Shown here: positions 43,348 through 52,131 of the stretch, one piece after another | How the letters are laid out: each line of letters begins with the position of its first letter | How positions within the stretch are numbered: position 1 is the stretch's first letter | NCBI GenBank assembly: GCA_938002965.1 | Contig: CALKZY010000014.1 | Coordinates: forward strand, 124,001-188,000 | Length of the DNA: 64,000 nt | Reading direction: 5' to 3' | DNA from: an uncultured Acidimicrobiales bacterium | Lineage (GTDB): Bacteria; Actinomycetota; Acidimicrobiia; Acidimicrobiales; SZUA-35 | Program-made: the position numbers and the translations under genes | The notes under the pieces: model-generated | Told to the model about the DNA's origin: nothing | Seen by the model: only the letters and a program-made list of their open reading frames with translations | Databases searched by the model: none

Positions 43348-44942
43348 CGGATTGGTCCTCGCTTGACTGGGCGGTGGGTTGGTCTTGGTTCGTCCTGGCC
43401 GGCCTGGCGCCACAACGTCAAGGCGGCATAGGCCCGCCACGGACGCCACTGCTTGCTTCGTTCTGCCAGCTCGCCTCGGTTGAGGCCGAGAGAACGCTCC
43501 GCTGCCTGCACGAGAATGAGGTCGTTGTCAGGCCATCCGTCCGGGTGTTGGAAGGCCCGCATCGTGATGTACCCCGCCGTCCACGGTCCAACCCCTTTGA
43601 TGGCCAGAAGGTCCTCGCCTGCCTTGTCGACGCCGGCGTCGTCGGTCAAATCAACCGATCCTTCAGCCACGGCTTGAGCCAGTGCTCGGAGCGTGTTGCG
43701 ACGCGAGGTAGGCATGCCGACCTCGTCCAGTGGCATGGCCAGAAACTGTTCAGGGGTAGGGAAGTGGCCGACTGGCTTCGAGGTCTCGCCGCTTGATCCG
43801 GTTCCGGCCAGGGCCACCAGGCGGCCCAACGTTGTACGGGCTGCGGGCACGCTGATTTGTTGGCCGACAACAGCCCGAACCGCAATCTCGAATCGGTCGA
43901 ACGCTCCGGGGAGGCGGGGGACCGGCTCGGTCATCAGTGGGGCCAACCGGCTATCGGACCGCAGCGCCTCGGTGACGGCTCCAACATCGGTGTCCAAGTC
44001 GCACACTTGTCGAAGGGTCGGTATCCACTGTGATAACGCACTGAGGTCGTCGATTGAGAACTCGACCCGCAGGCTGTTGGCAAGTCCGGAGCTGGTCGAT
44101 GAGTCGGCGATCGAAACCTTTGCGGAGTCGAGCCCACCGAGTGTCACTGAGCCTTGGGGGAGCAGCCGAGTGAATGATGTTTCGTCGAAATGTTCGAGTC
44201 CCGCAATAGCTCGGTACGCCAGGAAGCTGTGGAGTTGCGGCCAGTCCAAGCCGCCTCGGGCCGGTAGCTGGAGCACGAGTGAGGTCGGTCGGTTTGGTTC
44301 GGGGCGTGGTCGGCGTCGTAGCTCGCTAGGGGTGGCGTTGAAGGCTTGTTTGAAGACGTCGTTGAACTGCCGGATACTGGCGAAACCCGAAGCAAAGGCG
44401 ATGTCGCTGACCTGTAGCGAGGTCTGATCTAACAGCGTTCGAGCCAGGGAAAGTCGACGAGTCCTGGCCAACTGGACCGGACCGGTCCCCAGTTCGGCCC
44501 TCAACTCACGCCGTAGGTGTCGCTCGCTCACGCCGAGTCGGTTGGCCAAATCACCGACGCCTTGGTGATCGAGTGCTCCTTGGTCGATGAGGCTGACTGC
44601 TCGGCCGACCAAGTCTTGGCGTCGGTTCCATTCGCGGTGACCGGGCGCCAACTCCGGCCGGCACCGTCGGCAGGGACGGAAGCCGGCATCAATGGCGGAG
44701 GCGGCGTGCTGGTAGAAGCGGACGTTGACCGACCGCGGCGTGCGGGCCGGGCACGAGGGCCGGCAGAAGATGCCGGTGCTGGTTACTGCGGTGTAGAAGC
44801 GTCCATCGAAGCGAGAGTCTCGTCGGGAAATGGCCGAGTAGCAGGCGTCATGGTCGAGGCGGTGGCTGATGTTGGTGTCGCTTGCTGCGGCTCGGCCGGG
44901 CGACGGGGCCGATCTTTCGGGCGGCAGGGGCGTTTCACTCAT
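43344..44942 (-). CDS. Ada-AlkA fusion: adaptive response regulator and 3-methyladenine glycosylase
   Basis: About 532 residues from ATG 44942. The N-terminal Ada metal-binding region is GIFCRPSCPARTPRS followed by RPCRRCRPEL, giving the four Cys that bind zinc and accept methyl from phosphotriesters. An AraC-type helix-turn-helix region follows (LANRLGVSERHLRREL; VSDIAFASGFASIRQFNDVF). The C-terminal half is an AlkA-type HhH glycosylase: AIKGVGPWTAGYITMRA with the catalytic Asp in WPDNDLI. The protein both activates transcription after methylation and removes 3-methyladenine. The downstream ogt start overlaps its stop. The upstream start (to 45050) would run past the divergent lipoprotein gene. 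Confidence 0.93.
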   Translation of the reverse strand: MSETPLPPERSAPSPGRAAASDTNISHRLDHDACYSAISRRDSRFDGRFYTAVTSTGIFCRPSCPARTPRSVNVRFYQHAASAIDAGFRPCRRCRPELAPGHREWNRRQDLVGRAVSLIDQGALDHQGVGDLANRLGVSERHLRRELRAELGTGPVQLARTRRLSLARTLLDQTSLQVSDIAFASGFASIRQFNDVFKQAFNATPSELRRRPRPEPNRPTSLVLQLPARGGLDWPQLHSFLAYRAIAGLEHFDETSFTRLLPQGSVTLGGLDSAKVSIADSSTSSGLANSLRVEFSIDDLSALSQWIPTLRQVCDLDTDVGAVTEALRSDSRLAPLMTEPVPRLPGAFDRFEIAVRAVVGQQISVPAARTTLGRLVALAGTGSSGETSKPVGHFPTPEQFLAMPLDEVGMPTSRRNTLRALAQAVAEGSVDLTDDAGVDKAGEDLLAIKGVGPWTAGYITMRAFQHPDGWPDNDLILVQAAERSLGLNRGELAERSKQWRPWRAYAALTLWRQAGQDEPRPTHRPVKRGPIR

Positions 44943-45059
44943 ACGATCTAGTTTTACCCCAGCTAGAAGCTCATTGCTGGCGGTAAACGGACACAGCAGT
45001 CGTTGGACTGTGGCGGCCATGACCCGACTCTGTGTCGCCATCCAATACACTACGGCCAG

Positions 45060-45683
45060 ATGGGAAATCCCTCTCCGGTGGAGGCTCTACGGACTGTGCC
45101 GCTTCGAGCGGCGACAGCGTCAACGAAAACACTGTTTGCGGTGTTGGCGATGGCGTTTGTGGTTGCCGCATGCACTTCTGACGACGAAGGTGACAATGCT
45201 TCGGGTGCACAGTCGGCCCCGGCATCACCCAGGGCTGCGACTGAACAACTGATCAGTGGTCAGATGGCTGACGTCATTGGGCTTGGCCCGTTGGCAGTCA
45301 CCTGTCCTGACATGTCGGAGGCCACGTCCGGCGAGGTGTTTCAGTGCTCGGCAATGACTGAGCAGCAGACAACCATTAACGTTGCAGCGGAGATCATGCC
45401 TACCGGCCAGGTCGACATGTCGACCACAAACGTGATCACGGCTGAAGCAGTGGAGAGTTTCGAGCAGGCCGCGGTGGATGCCTTGAACACCACCTTGGCT
45501 GAGCCATTGGCCTACGACGCTATGGAGTGCGGCTCCGCTTCCATCGTCCTCAATTCGGACAACACGACGGTGTGTGGTTTGTTCGATCCGGCAACCGAGG
45601 CGACCTTCGATGTCACGTTGACCGTCTCTGATTTGGAGAACCGCAAGTTCAGTCTTGCCGTTGCCGACCTGCCTCGCCGCTAA
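45060..45683 (+). CDS. Lipoprotein, DUF4333-like
   Basis: About 207 residues from ATG 45060; further upstream the frame is open to 45003. The lipobox is AMAFVVAAC, followed by an acidic spacer. The body has TCPDMSEATSGEVFQCSAM with two Cys near 80 and 95, then a pair of beta-rich repeats with CGSASIVLNSDNTTVCG. A C-x10-16-C pair within a small sandwich resembles DUF4333, an actinobacterial domain of unknown function. It is divergent from the Ada-AlkA gene (about 117 nt apart) and converges with the sigma-like receptor gene (20 nt). Confidence 0.7.
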   Translation: MGNPSPVEALRTVPLRAATASTKTLFAVLAMAFVVAACTSDDEGDNASGAQSAPASPRAATEQLISGQMADVIGLGPLAVTCPDMSEATSGEVFQCSAMTEQQTTINVAAEIMPTGQVDMSTTNVITAEAVESFEQAAVDALNTTLAEPLAYDAMECGSASIVLNSDNTTVCGLFDPATEATFDVTLTVSDLENRKFSLAVADLPRR

Positions 45684-45703
45684 CGGCGGTGCCTCCGAAC
45701 CGG

Positions 45704-47299
45704 TCAACCAATTCGGACGAGGCGAACGCTGTCGATCAAATTGCCGACCGACCCTACGTCCATCGCACTCAAGGTGATCGTTAGCGTAGTTTCGCCAGCT
45801 TGCACTGCGTACTCATTTCGGTGATTCAACCAACCTCCACTCTGAACGACAAAGGTCTGAGGATTCCCGCCGTTCATGGCCACTGACACTGTGTTGGTCG
45901 GGGCGGTTCCCCGGTGCCGATGATCAAACGACAACTGGTACCGAGCGCCGGGAACGACAGGCACAGACTGGCTGATTGTGTTGGCCGCATCACCATTGAG
46001 CTCAATGAAATGCCGACCATCGGTTGCGCCAATCTGAAGGTAGGTGCTCTCCAAGGTTTCGATGACATTCCCTTCACGAGATGAGGTCCAACCCTCTTGC
46101 GCAACGTCGAACAACATGCCATCGGGCAAGATGACCGACTCAAAACTTCCATTAGTCAACAAGTTGGTGCCGGGTAGTCCGGGGAGAGTGGTGGTGGTGC
46201 CGGGGAGTTCGGGAACGCTGGTGGTCCCAGGCGCTTCACCGTTGACTTGTGGCAGGACGGGGGTCTCGTCATCAGCCTGCTGATCGGGACTTTGAGTCTG
46301 ACTCGCTGAGGTGCTGGTCTGTGCCTGGTCTAGTGATTCGGCGGTGGTCTGAGATCGACCGTTTGGCTCTGCGGCTGTCGTGTCAGTTTGGGCTGACGGT
46401 TGGGAGGTGGTTGAAACCGAAGGCCCGGCTGCATCATCGGAGCCACTCCGTTGTTGGGTATCGGTAGTGGTCGATGTCGTCGACTGGCCGGTGACCTGGA
46501 GCTGCTGGCCCGGTGTGCTCGCTCTTCCGGGGACGAACGTCGACGTGCCGGGAATCGTTCCGAAAAGAAGATGGCATGGCAAGGAGAAGCTCTCGAGACC
46601 GCTATTGGTCAGGGTACGACATCCCAGTGGGTTCGACCAAAGGAGTCTCCCACTGTTCTGCTTCCTGAGGTCGTCGATGGCCGGTTGCTCCGTGGGTGCG
46701 AATGAGGTGAACCTGTCCTGGGTGGCAGATGTAATCAGTCGGATGCCGCCAACGAGCAGCACTGCGGCCAAGGCTGCCGCCAAGAGGATTCGAAGGCGGC
46801 GCAGCGCCCGATGTTGGAGCTGATAGACGGCGTTTGGGTTTATTCCAAGCTCTACCGCCAGTTCCTCGACCGACTTTTCGTGCAGGAATCGGCCCACAAT
46901 GACGGTAGCTTGCCTGTGCGGCAGCTGGTGTAGCGCTTCGTCGAGTCTGATAGAGGTGTCCAGATCGGTGCCGTTTGCCACCGCCGGAAGCTCAATGTTT
47001 GCCGGATTGACCGGGAAGTCCGGCTTCAGCCGCCGAAGATCGTCGACGGTATGACCGTGGGCTGCTCGGTAGACGTAGGACTTGACGATTTTCTCCTGCC
47101 GCAAAGCCGTGGCGGAGAGATTTCTGACCGCGTCGTAGACGGCCAAGTTGGCCACTCCCTCCGGATCGGGGGCACCGAGACGATCGGCGTATCGGGCCAA
47201 TGCCGGACCGAAGCGGAGGTACACGGACTCGGCGGCGCGCTCTCGCGCCACGTCGTTCTGCGACTCGAGGTCAACGCCGTCGACAGTTGAAGACTTCAA
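45704..47299 (-). CDS. Sigma-factor-like domain fused to a transmembrane helix and ectodomain
   Basis: A 531-residue protein. The N-terminal half matches ECF sigma regions: YLRFGPALARYADRLGA (about 27-43, region 2-like), then LPHRQATVIVGRFLHEKSV with ELGINPNAVYQLQHRALRRL (about 125-168, region 4). One transmembrane helix follows directly (about 169-188, ILLAAALAAVLLVGGIRLI). A Ser/Thr/Gln-rich spacer with LPG/LPQ motifs leads to a C-terminal module of about 150 residues (NGSFESVILPDG...DVAQ...GNVIET...GRHFIELNGD...NLIDSVRLV). That module is almost the same as the end of the protease at 50068-52050. The TTG start at 47299 has an excellent GGAGGT site. The role as a membrane-bound sensor regulator is inference. 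Confidence 0.75.
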   Translation of the reverse strand: MKSSTVDGVDLESQNDVARERAAESVYLRFGPALARYADRLGAPDPEGVANLAVYDAVRNLSATALRQEKIVKSYVYRAAHGHTVDDLRRLKPDFPVNPANIELPAVANGTDLDTSIRLDEALHQLPHRQATVIVGRFLHEKSVEELAVELGINPNAVYQLQHRALRRLRILLAAALAAVLLVGGIRLITSATQDRFTSFAPTEQPAIDDLRKQNSGRLLWSNPLGCRTLTNSGLESFSLPCHLLFGTIPGTSTFVPGRASTPGQQLQVTGQSTTSTTTDTQQRSGSDDAAGPSVSTTSQPSAQTDTTAAEPNGRSQTTAESLDQAQTSTSASQTQSPDQQADDETPVLPQVNGEAPGTTSVPELPGTTTTLPGLPGTNLLTNGSFESVILPDGMLFDVAQEGWTSSREGNVIETLESTYLQIGATDGRHFIELNGDAANTISQSVPVVPGARYQLSFDHRHRGTAPTNTVSVAMNGGNPQTFVVQSGGWLNHRNEYAVQAGETTLTITLSAMDVGSVGNLIDSVRLVRIG

Positions 47300-47671
47300 C
47301 CGGCACCTCCACCATTATCGCTTCGCCGAATGCCACCTGTGCCACCTGTGAATGCAACTGGCGTTGGTCGACCCACAGAGTCGCCAGTTCTTTGCCGGTC
47401 TTGATGCAGCCTGTCCGAAGAGAATGTACAGGTCGATGACCGCGGTGCCAGACAGGTATTTCTACCTATGGGATCTGAGAATAGTGAACAAATACGAACG
47501 CGTGCAGGCAAGCAGCTTGTCTTGAAAGAATTTCCGAAAATAGTACGGGAGGCGTAAGAAATCCCATCTGATCTACGACCCAACGTCGATCCGAAAATTT
47601 CGGGGTCGATGGTCTAGCGCTTGACGGCCGATAGCTAACGTCGTCGCTCAGCTTGTTAGAAGGTGGATCTA
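47300..47671. other. Divergent intergenic region between the sigma-like receptor and the lectin-oxidase gene
   Basis: 372 nt with no supported gene; GC content drops in 47455-47605. It must carry promoters for both divergent genes. A perfect 13-nt palindrome with one central base, CCGAAAATTTCGG, lies at 47591-47603. A weak candidate promoter for the oxidase gene is TTGTCT at 47517-47522 with TAGTAC at 47541-47546 (spacer 18). Confidence 0.5.
47591..47603. promoter_or_regulatory. 13-nt palindrome, candidate operator
   Basis: CCGAAAATTTCGG in the shared promoter region of the divergent genes at 45704-47299 and 47672. Its location suits a regulator-binding site, but no protein is known for it. 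Confidence 0.3.
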
Positions 47672-48352
47672 ATGTCGGCGGTCTGTGATTGGTTTCGGTG
47701 GCGCTGGAGCGCAGGAGTGGCAGCGTTGCTGTTAGGTCTAGGTTTGGTCTTCGGGTCGCTGGCGGTCAGTCCGGCTGCAGCCGACGTCGGCGGAGCGATC
47801 CGCCCCACGCACTCGGGATTGTGCCTCGACGCCGAAGGCGATTCGACGGCGCCGGGATCGGCCATCGTGCAAGACTCCTGCGATGGGAGCGATGGTCAGT
47901 CCTACCGTCTCCGCAGAATCGGCGGCGGGCTGGTCGAGATTGTCAACGTGGCAAATGGCCTCTGCATTGGTATTGCCGATGCGGCAACCCAACCTGGTGC
48001 GCCTGTACGTCAACGTGACTGTGATGGAACATCCAGCTCACTGTTCCAACTTGATCAGTTGGAGGGTCGCGGCCGACTGCAGGTTCAGCACACGGCCATG
48101 TGTCTTGACATTCGGGCTGCGTCGACGCTCGCAGGCATCGACCTGCTCCAGTGGCCGTGCCACGGGCTGGCACACCAGACATTTGATTGGCAGCCGAATT
48201 CGAGTGCGCCAGTGGTCCTCCCAGGCGAGGATGTGAGTCGTCCGGTGTTGCCGGTGATGATGTTCCGGTGTTGCCGGGTGTTGCCGGTGATGAGGTTCTG
48301 GTGTTGCCCGGTGCGTCGGATCAGCGGGTCCCCGTGCTTCCGGGTGAAATAG
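47672..48352 (+). CDS. Secreted ricin-type lectin domain (N-terminal half of frameshifted lectin-oxidase)
   Basis: 226 residues from ATG 47672, which follows an AAGGTGG site. A signal segment (about 12-35, GVAALLLGLGLVFGSLAV, ending SPAAA) leads to a beta-trefoil lectin with three repeats. Each repeat has a Cys and QxW/QxF end: GLCLDAEGD...GQSYRL, GLCIGIADA...SLFQLD, AMCLDIRAA...HQTFDW. The frame ends in Pro-Leu-rich sequence after 48252 because of a shift into the oxidase frame. The real gene product was probably lectin, PVLPG linker, oxidase. The portion 48252-48352 is thus out of frame. If truly truncated it would be a lone secreted lectin. Confidence 0.75.
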   Translation: MSAVCDWFRWRWSAGVAALLLGLGLVFGSLAVSPAAADVGGAIRPTHSGLCLDAEGDSTAPGSAIVQDSCDGSDGQSYRLRRIGGGLVEIVNVANGLCIGIADAATQPGAPVRQRDCDGTSSSLFQLDQLEGRGRLQVQHTAMCLDIRAASTLAGIDLLQWPCHGLAHQTFDWQPNSSAPVVLPGEDVSRPVLPVMMFRCCRVLPVMRFWCCPVRRISGSPCFRVK

Positions 48353-49842
48353 CGGTGGCTGAGGAGAACCCAAGCCCAGTTGTTCCGTCGCTTCAGGGAA
48401 CTGGTGACAATCTCGATAAGCACCCGACCGGTGTGTGGGGGCCAGTGGTGGAAATCGGTCTTGTCCCAGTGGCTATGGCTAATCTGCCTTCCGGCGACAT
48501 CCTCATGTGGTCGGCCTACGAGGAGATGATGTTCGGCGGGTCTAACGGCTATACGCAAACGGTCGTCTTCCATCCTGACACCGGATCAGCTCGCAGCCGA
48601 ACAGTGAGTGAGACCCAGCACGATATGTTCTGTCCTGGCATCGCCAATATGCCTGACGGCCGCGTGATGATCACCGGCGGGTCCAATGACGCCGAGGCCT
48701 CGGTCTACAACCCGGCGACCGGTAGCTGGGAGGACGCAGCAGACATGAACGTCGGGCGCGGCTATCACTCAAACGTGGCGTTGGCCGATGGATCGGTCCT
48801 CGCCGTGGGTGGCTCGTGGAGCGGTGGCATTTCAGTGAAAGACAGCGAGGTGTATCGAGATGGCCAATGGGTGAGACTGCCGGGCATTCGTGGTGGTGGT
48901 TCGTTGGCAACCAACGACCTGCAGGGCCAGTACCGCTCGGACAATCACATGTGGCTGTTTACCTGGAAGGGTAATAGGGTCTTTCATGCTGGGCCGGCCC
49001 GCACAATGCACTGGTTGGACACGGCCGGGCAGGGCTCGGTTGTTGCCGTGGGAGCCAGAGGTATCGACGGCGACGCCATGAACGGAAACGCTGTCATGTT
49101 CGACAGCGGAAAGATCCTGACCACCGGCGGCGCGCCGAACTACAACAGTGGGAGCGCAACCGGCAACAGCCACGTGATCGATCTGAATGCAGGTGGAATG
49201 GCTCGCCAGGTTGAGAGCTTGGCTCACCCCCGGGCTCAACACTCGAGTGTGGTTCTGCCGTCTGGTGAGGTTGTTGCGCTGGGCGGCAAGAGTCGGATCC
49301 GCCTGTTCGACGACCGAGATTCGGTGATGGTGCCGGAGCTATTCGATCCGGACACCGAGACATGGAGTTCGTTGGCCCCAATGTCGGTTCCCCGTAACTA
49401 TCACAGCGCCGGGCTTTTGCTGAACGACGGCCGGGTGCTGGTAGGCGGTGGGGGCCTTTGCGGTAACTGCTCGGGGCATCCGGAACGTAACCATCCTGAC
49501 GTTCAAATCCTGACGCCCCCATATCTCCTGGACTCAAGCGGCCACCTTAAGCCGCGACCGGTTCTTGCTGATGTTCCAGCCGTTGCTGACTATGGCCAGA
49601 ACGTCAGCGTAAGCGTGACTGGTGGTGTAGCCGAGTTCGCACTAGTTCGACTAAGCAACTCGACGCACTCCACCAACAATGGTCAACGGCGGATCCCAAT
49701 TGAGTTTGTTGCGAACGATGACGGCCGCCTGCAATTAGACATGCCCGACGATCCGGGTGTCGCCCCGCCGGGTTCATACATGTTGTTCGCCCTGGACTCC
49801 AGCGGCACACCGAGTGTGTCTGCGAACATCATGCTGGGCTAG
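48187..49842 (+). CDS. Galactose-oxidase-type copper radical oxidase (C-terminal part of frameshifted lectin-oxidase)
   Basis: From about 48252 this frame continues the lectin ORF with PVLPG linker repeats. It then has a kelch-like propeller and a C-terminal DUF1929 domain. Every active-site residue known from fungal galactose oxidase is present. The cofactor Cys is in MFCPGI (codon 48631), the Tyr cross-link partner in RGYHSN (48763), and the stacking Trp in GGSWSGG (48817). The axial Tyr and His are in RNYHS (49399-49404), and the second His is in STHSTNNGQRR (49666). It would oxidise a primary alcohol to an aldehyde with H2O2 release. The substrate is likely a glycan bound by the lectin (inference). 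The 5' codons before 48252 are not real coding. Confidence 0.87.
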   Translation: MAAEFECASGPPRRGCESSGVAGDDVPVLPGVAGDEVLVLPGASDQRVPVLPGEIAVAEENPSPVVPSLQGTGDNLDKHPTGVWGPVVEIGLVPVAMANLPSGDILMWSAYEEMMFGGSNGYTQTVVFHPDTGSARSRTVSETQHDMFCPGIANMPDGRVMITGGSNDAEASVYNPATGSWEDAADMNVGRGYHSNVALADGSVLAVGGSWSGGISVKDSEVYRDGQWVRLPGIRGGGSLATNDLQGQYRSDNHMWLFTWKGNRVFHAGPARTMHWLDTAGQGSVVAVGARGIDGDAMNGNAVMFDSGKILTTGGAPNYNSGSATGNSHVIDLNAGGMARQVESLAHPRAQHSSVVLPSGEVVALGGKSRIRLFDDRDSVMVPELFDPDTETWSSLAPMSVPRNYHSAGLLLNDGRVLVGGGGLCGNCSGHPERNHPDVQILTPPYLLDSSGHLKPRPVLADVPAVADYGQNVSVSVTGGVAEFALVRLSNSTHSTNNGQRRIPIEFVANDDGRLQLDMPDDPGVAPPGSYMLFALDSSGTPSVSANIMLG

Positions 49843-50067
49843 CACCGGTTGTGTGCTGGACCAGTCGCCAGGGGCCACCGCCCCCCGGCGATTTGAAGCA
49901 ATCGACTGAGAGTCCGGCATGCAAATAGCGCTGGAATGTCAGGGGTTCGTAGGCATGCAAGAAGTCGGTTGACATCTTCGAATAATGGCGGCGGCCTGCG
50001 ATACGGCTGACTGTCTTTGGCCCCGTGCCGTTCGGCCGGGGTCGCGCAGAATAGCAAAGGTGGAGAA

Positions 50068-52050
50068 ATGCAAATAGTGGTAGAGCGGCCGTCGCGGCCG
50101 TTGACGGGCGGTCGTGAGCCGACGAGGTCAGTATTGGCGGCTGCCATTTTGGCCGTAGCCGGCGTGCTGTGTGTGGCGGTGTGGTCGCTTGCCAGTTCGA
50201 GTTCCGACAACGGTGCTGTATCGGTTGTTGGATCTGGTGTAGTCGATTCCGACCCACTGGTTGCCTCGCTGGCCGTCGCCGGTCAGCAGGCGAAGGTTGA
50301 GATTGGCAACAGCTATGGCGGTTCTTGGGTGAACGATGCCGGTGAGCTTCAGGTGTCGGCTACCTCGCCTGATGCACTTGCAGGTGCTGTGTCCGATGGC
50401 GTGGTCGGCCATGTTGTTGACTTCACGTCAGCCGAATTGGCCGGCGTCGTTGACACGTTGAATACCGATGTGCTGTCGCCCGATAGCCTACTCGACTCGT
50501 TGTCGACGGGTTGGGCTGTCGATGTGGTCGAGAATCGTCTGGTGATTGAGACCGACGATCCGGGTGCAGTGTTCAGTCTGCTGGAGTCGCTCGGAGTTGA
50601 CGACCGCATGGTTCGGTTCGTGCCCGGCGTAGATCGAGAAATGCTTCAACCAGGGTCCCCCATCCACGACGCTTACGCCGACAAGTTCGGCTGGGCCGGT
50701 TGGTCCGTAGGGGCAAACCCTGGGATAGGTTGCAGCATGGGGGTGCCGGTAGTTGGTGGCTTCATCAGTGCCGGGCACTGCGCCATGAACGACGGTGACC
50801 TCATCGGCTTCGTCGGTATTGAGGACACAGTAGGTCGGGTTGAGTCGACGATCCTGCGGGAAATGAGAGACGCCGCATTCATCCGATTGGATGCTGGCCG
50901 TGTGGTGAGTCCAATTATTCCGGGGACAGCCAGCTTTGGGCCTATAGAGATTCTTGGCGTAGCGGAGGCACCGGTCGGGGCTGAGGTCTGCAAAGTCGGG
51001 CTGATGACCGGCCGGACCTGCGGAAAGATTGTCTCACGCAATCATTCGATCCTGATTGGGAAGCACCAGGTTTTTGGGTTGATCGAGACCGACATTTGTG
51101 CGAGCCAAGGCGATTCTGGCGGGGTCCTCATGTGGGGGAATCAAGTCCAAGGAATTGTGTCGAGCGGCGGTCAAGATGGTGGATGCAAAAGCCAGTACCA
51201 GCCGATCAACCAACTGCTTGAGCGTTTCGGCGTCGACCTTATGACGCCCAACGGTCCCGTGCCTCGTCTCGCGAACTACGAACCGGTGGCGAAAACAGCG
51301 GACGAGGCACTAGCGGCTGCAGGCGGCGCCGCTCTGCCCGGTTCGGGCGGTACAGCAAATCCAGCGATGGTAGTTACGCCGGATTCTAGTGATGTTCCGG
51401 TGTTGCCTGGTGTGGGTGCGCCTGTTGTGCCGCCGGTGGATAATGCTGTTCCGGTGTTGCCTGGTTCGGTGACTCCGATTGAGCCGTTGGCACCGCAGGA
51501 GTTCGACGGCTCAGCCGTGGCCATTCCTGCAGGTGGTGGCCTTCCGGGGAACCCGGTGCCGGTGTCGCCTGCGGGGCCGGTCAGCGATTTGAACGTGAAT
51601 CTGCTTGTTAATGGTGGGTTTGAGTCGGTTATTCTTCCAGACGACACCTTGCTCGATGTTGCGCAGGTTGGTTGGGTGTCTTCTCGTGCTGGCAATGTGA
51701 TCGAGACGTGGGAGGGTGCTTATGAGCGGGTTGGTGCTCAGGAGGGTCGTCATTTGATTGAGCTGAATGGTGATGGGCCTGACTCGATCAGCCAAACCAT
51801 TGCGTCGATGCCGGGCTCCTATTATCAGTTGACGTTCCGGCATCGTGGTCGAGTTGACATTGATCGGGTCAAGGTGACGATCAACGGTCTTGATGCTGGT
51901 GTGTCGGAGGCGGCTCCGGGTGTATGGAGTACGTTTGTCACCCAGTTTGCTGACACGAACTCCACGATCACGGTGCAGCTGACGTCGTTGGACGAGGGAA
52001 CGTCGGTTGGGAATCTGATTGATGATGTGCAGTTTGTGAGAATCAGCTAG
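50068..52050 (+). CDS. Chymotrypsin-like serine protease with shared C-terminal module
   Basis: About 660 residues from ATG 50068, preceded by AAGGTGGAG. A signal-anchor segment (about 21-44) and a pro-region of about 170 residues precede the protease. The triad is His237 (SAGHCAM), Asp268 (MRDAAFI) and Ser350 (QGDSGG), with flanking Cys as in streptogrisin-type S1 enzymes. After the protease comes a linker with two PVLPG motifs. The last 150 residues (NGGFESVILPDD...DVAQ...GNVIET...GRHLIELNGD...NLIDDVQFV) closely match the end of the sigma-like receptor at 45704-47299. It probably acts outside the cell. The pairing suggests co-recognition of one surface ligand. Confidence 0.85.
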   Translation: MQIVVERPSRPLTGGREPTRSVLAAAILAVAGVLCVAVWSLASSSSDNGAVSVVGSGVVDSDPLVASLAVAGQQAKVEIGNSYGGSWVNDAGELQVSATSPDALAGAVSDGVVGHVVDFTSAELAGVVDTLNTDVLSPDSLLDSLSTGWAVDVVENRLVIETDDPGAVFSLLESLGVDDRMVRFVPGVDREMLQPGSPIHDAYADKFGWAGWSVGANPGIGCSMGVPVVGGFISAGHCAMNDGDLIGFVGIEDTVGRVESTILREMRDAAFIRLDAGRVVSPIIPGTASFGPIEILGVAEAPVGAEVCKVGLMTGRTCGKIVSRNHSILIGKHQVFGLIETDICASQGDSGGVLMWGNQVQGIVSSGGQDGGCKSQYQPINQLLERFGVDLMTPNGPVPRLANYEPVAKTADEALAAAGGAALPGSGGTANPAMVVTPDSSDVPVLPGVGAPVVPPVDNAVPVLPGSVTPIEPLAPQEFDGSAVAIPAGGGLPGNPVPVSPAGPVSDLNVNLLVNGGFESVILPDDTLLDVAQVGWVSSRAGNVIETWEGAYERVGAQEGRHLIELNGDGPDSISQTIASMPGSYYQLTFRHRGRVDIDRVKVTINGLDAGVSEAAPGVWSTFVTQFADTNSTITVQLTSLDEGTSVGNLIDDVQFVRIS

Positions 52051-52131
52051 CTACGGCTGCGCGAAGATCGCCATCGGGCATTGTTGTGTTGGTGGCGCTG
52101 ACGTTTAGGTGATGTCGAGTGGTGGTTTGGT

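Noticed and set aside
47881..48100. Short ORFs on the minus strand over the lectin domain
   Set aside because: Shadow of the beta-trefoil repeats; no independent support.
49843..50067. Extra start for the protease at 50017
   Set aside because: The open frame reaches 50017, but the AAGGTGGAG site lies just before ATG 50068, and the extra residues look unlike a signal.
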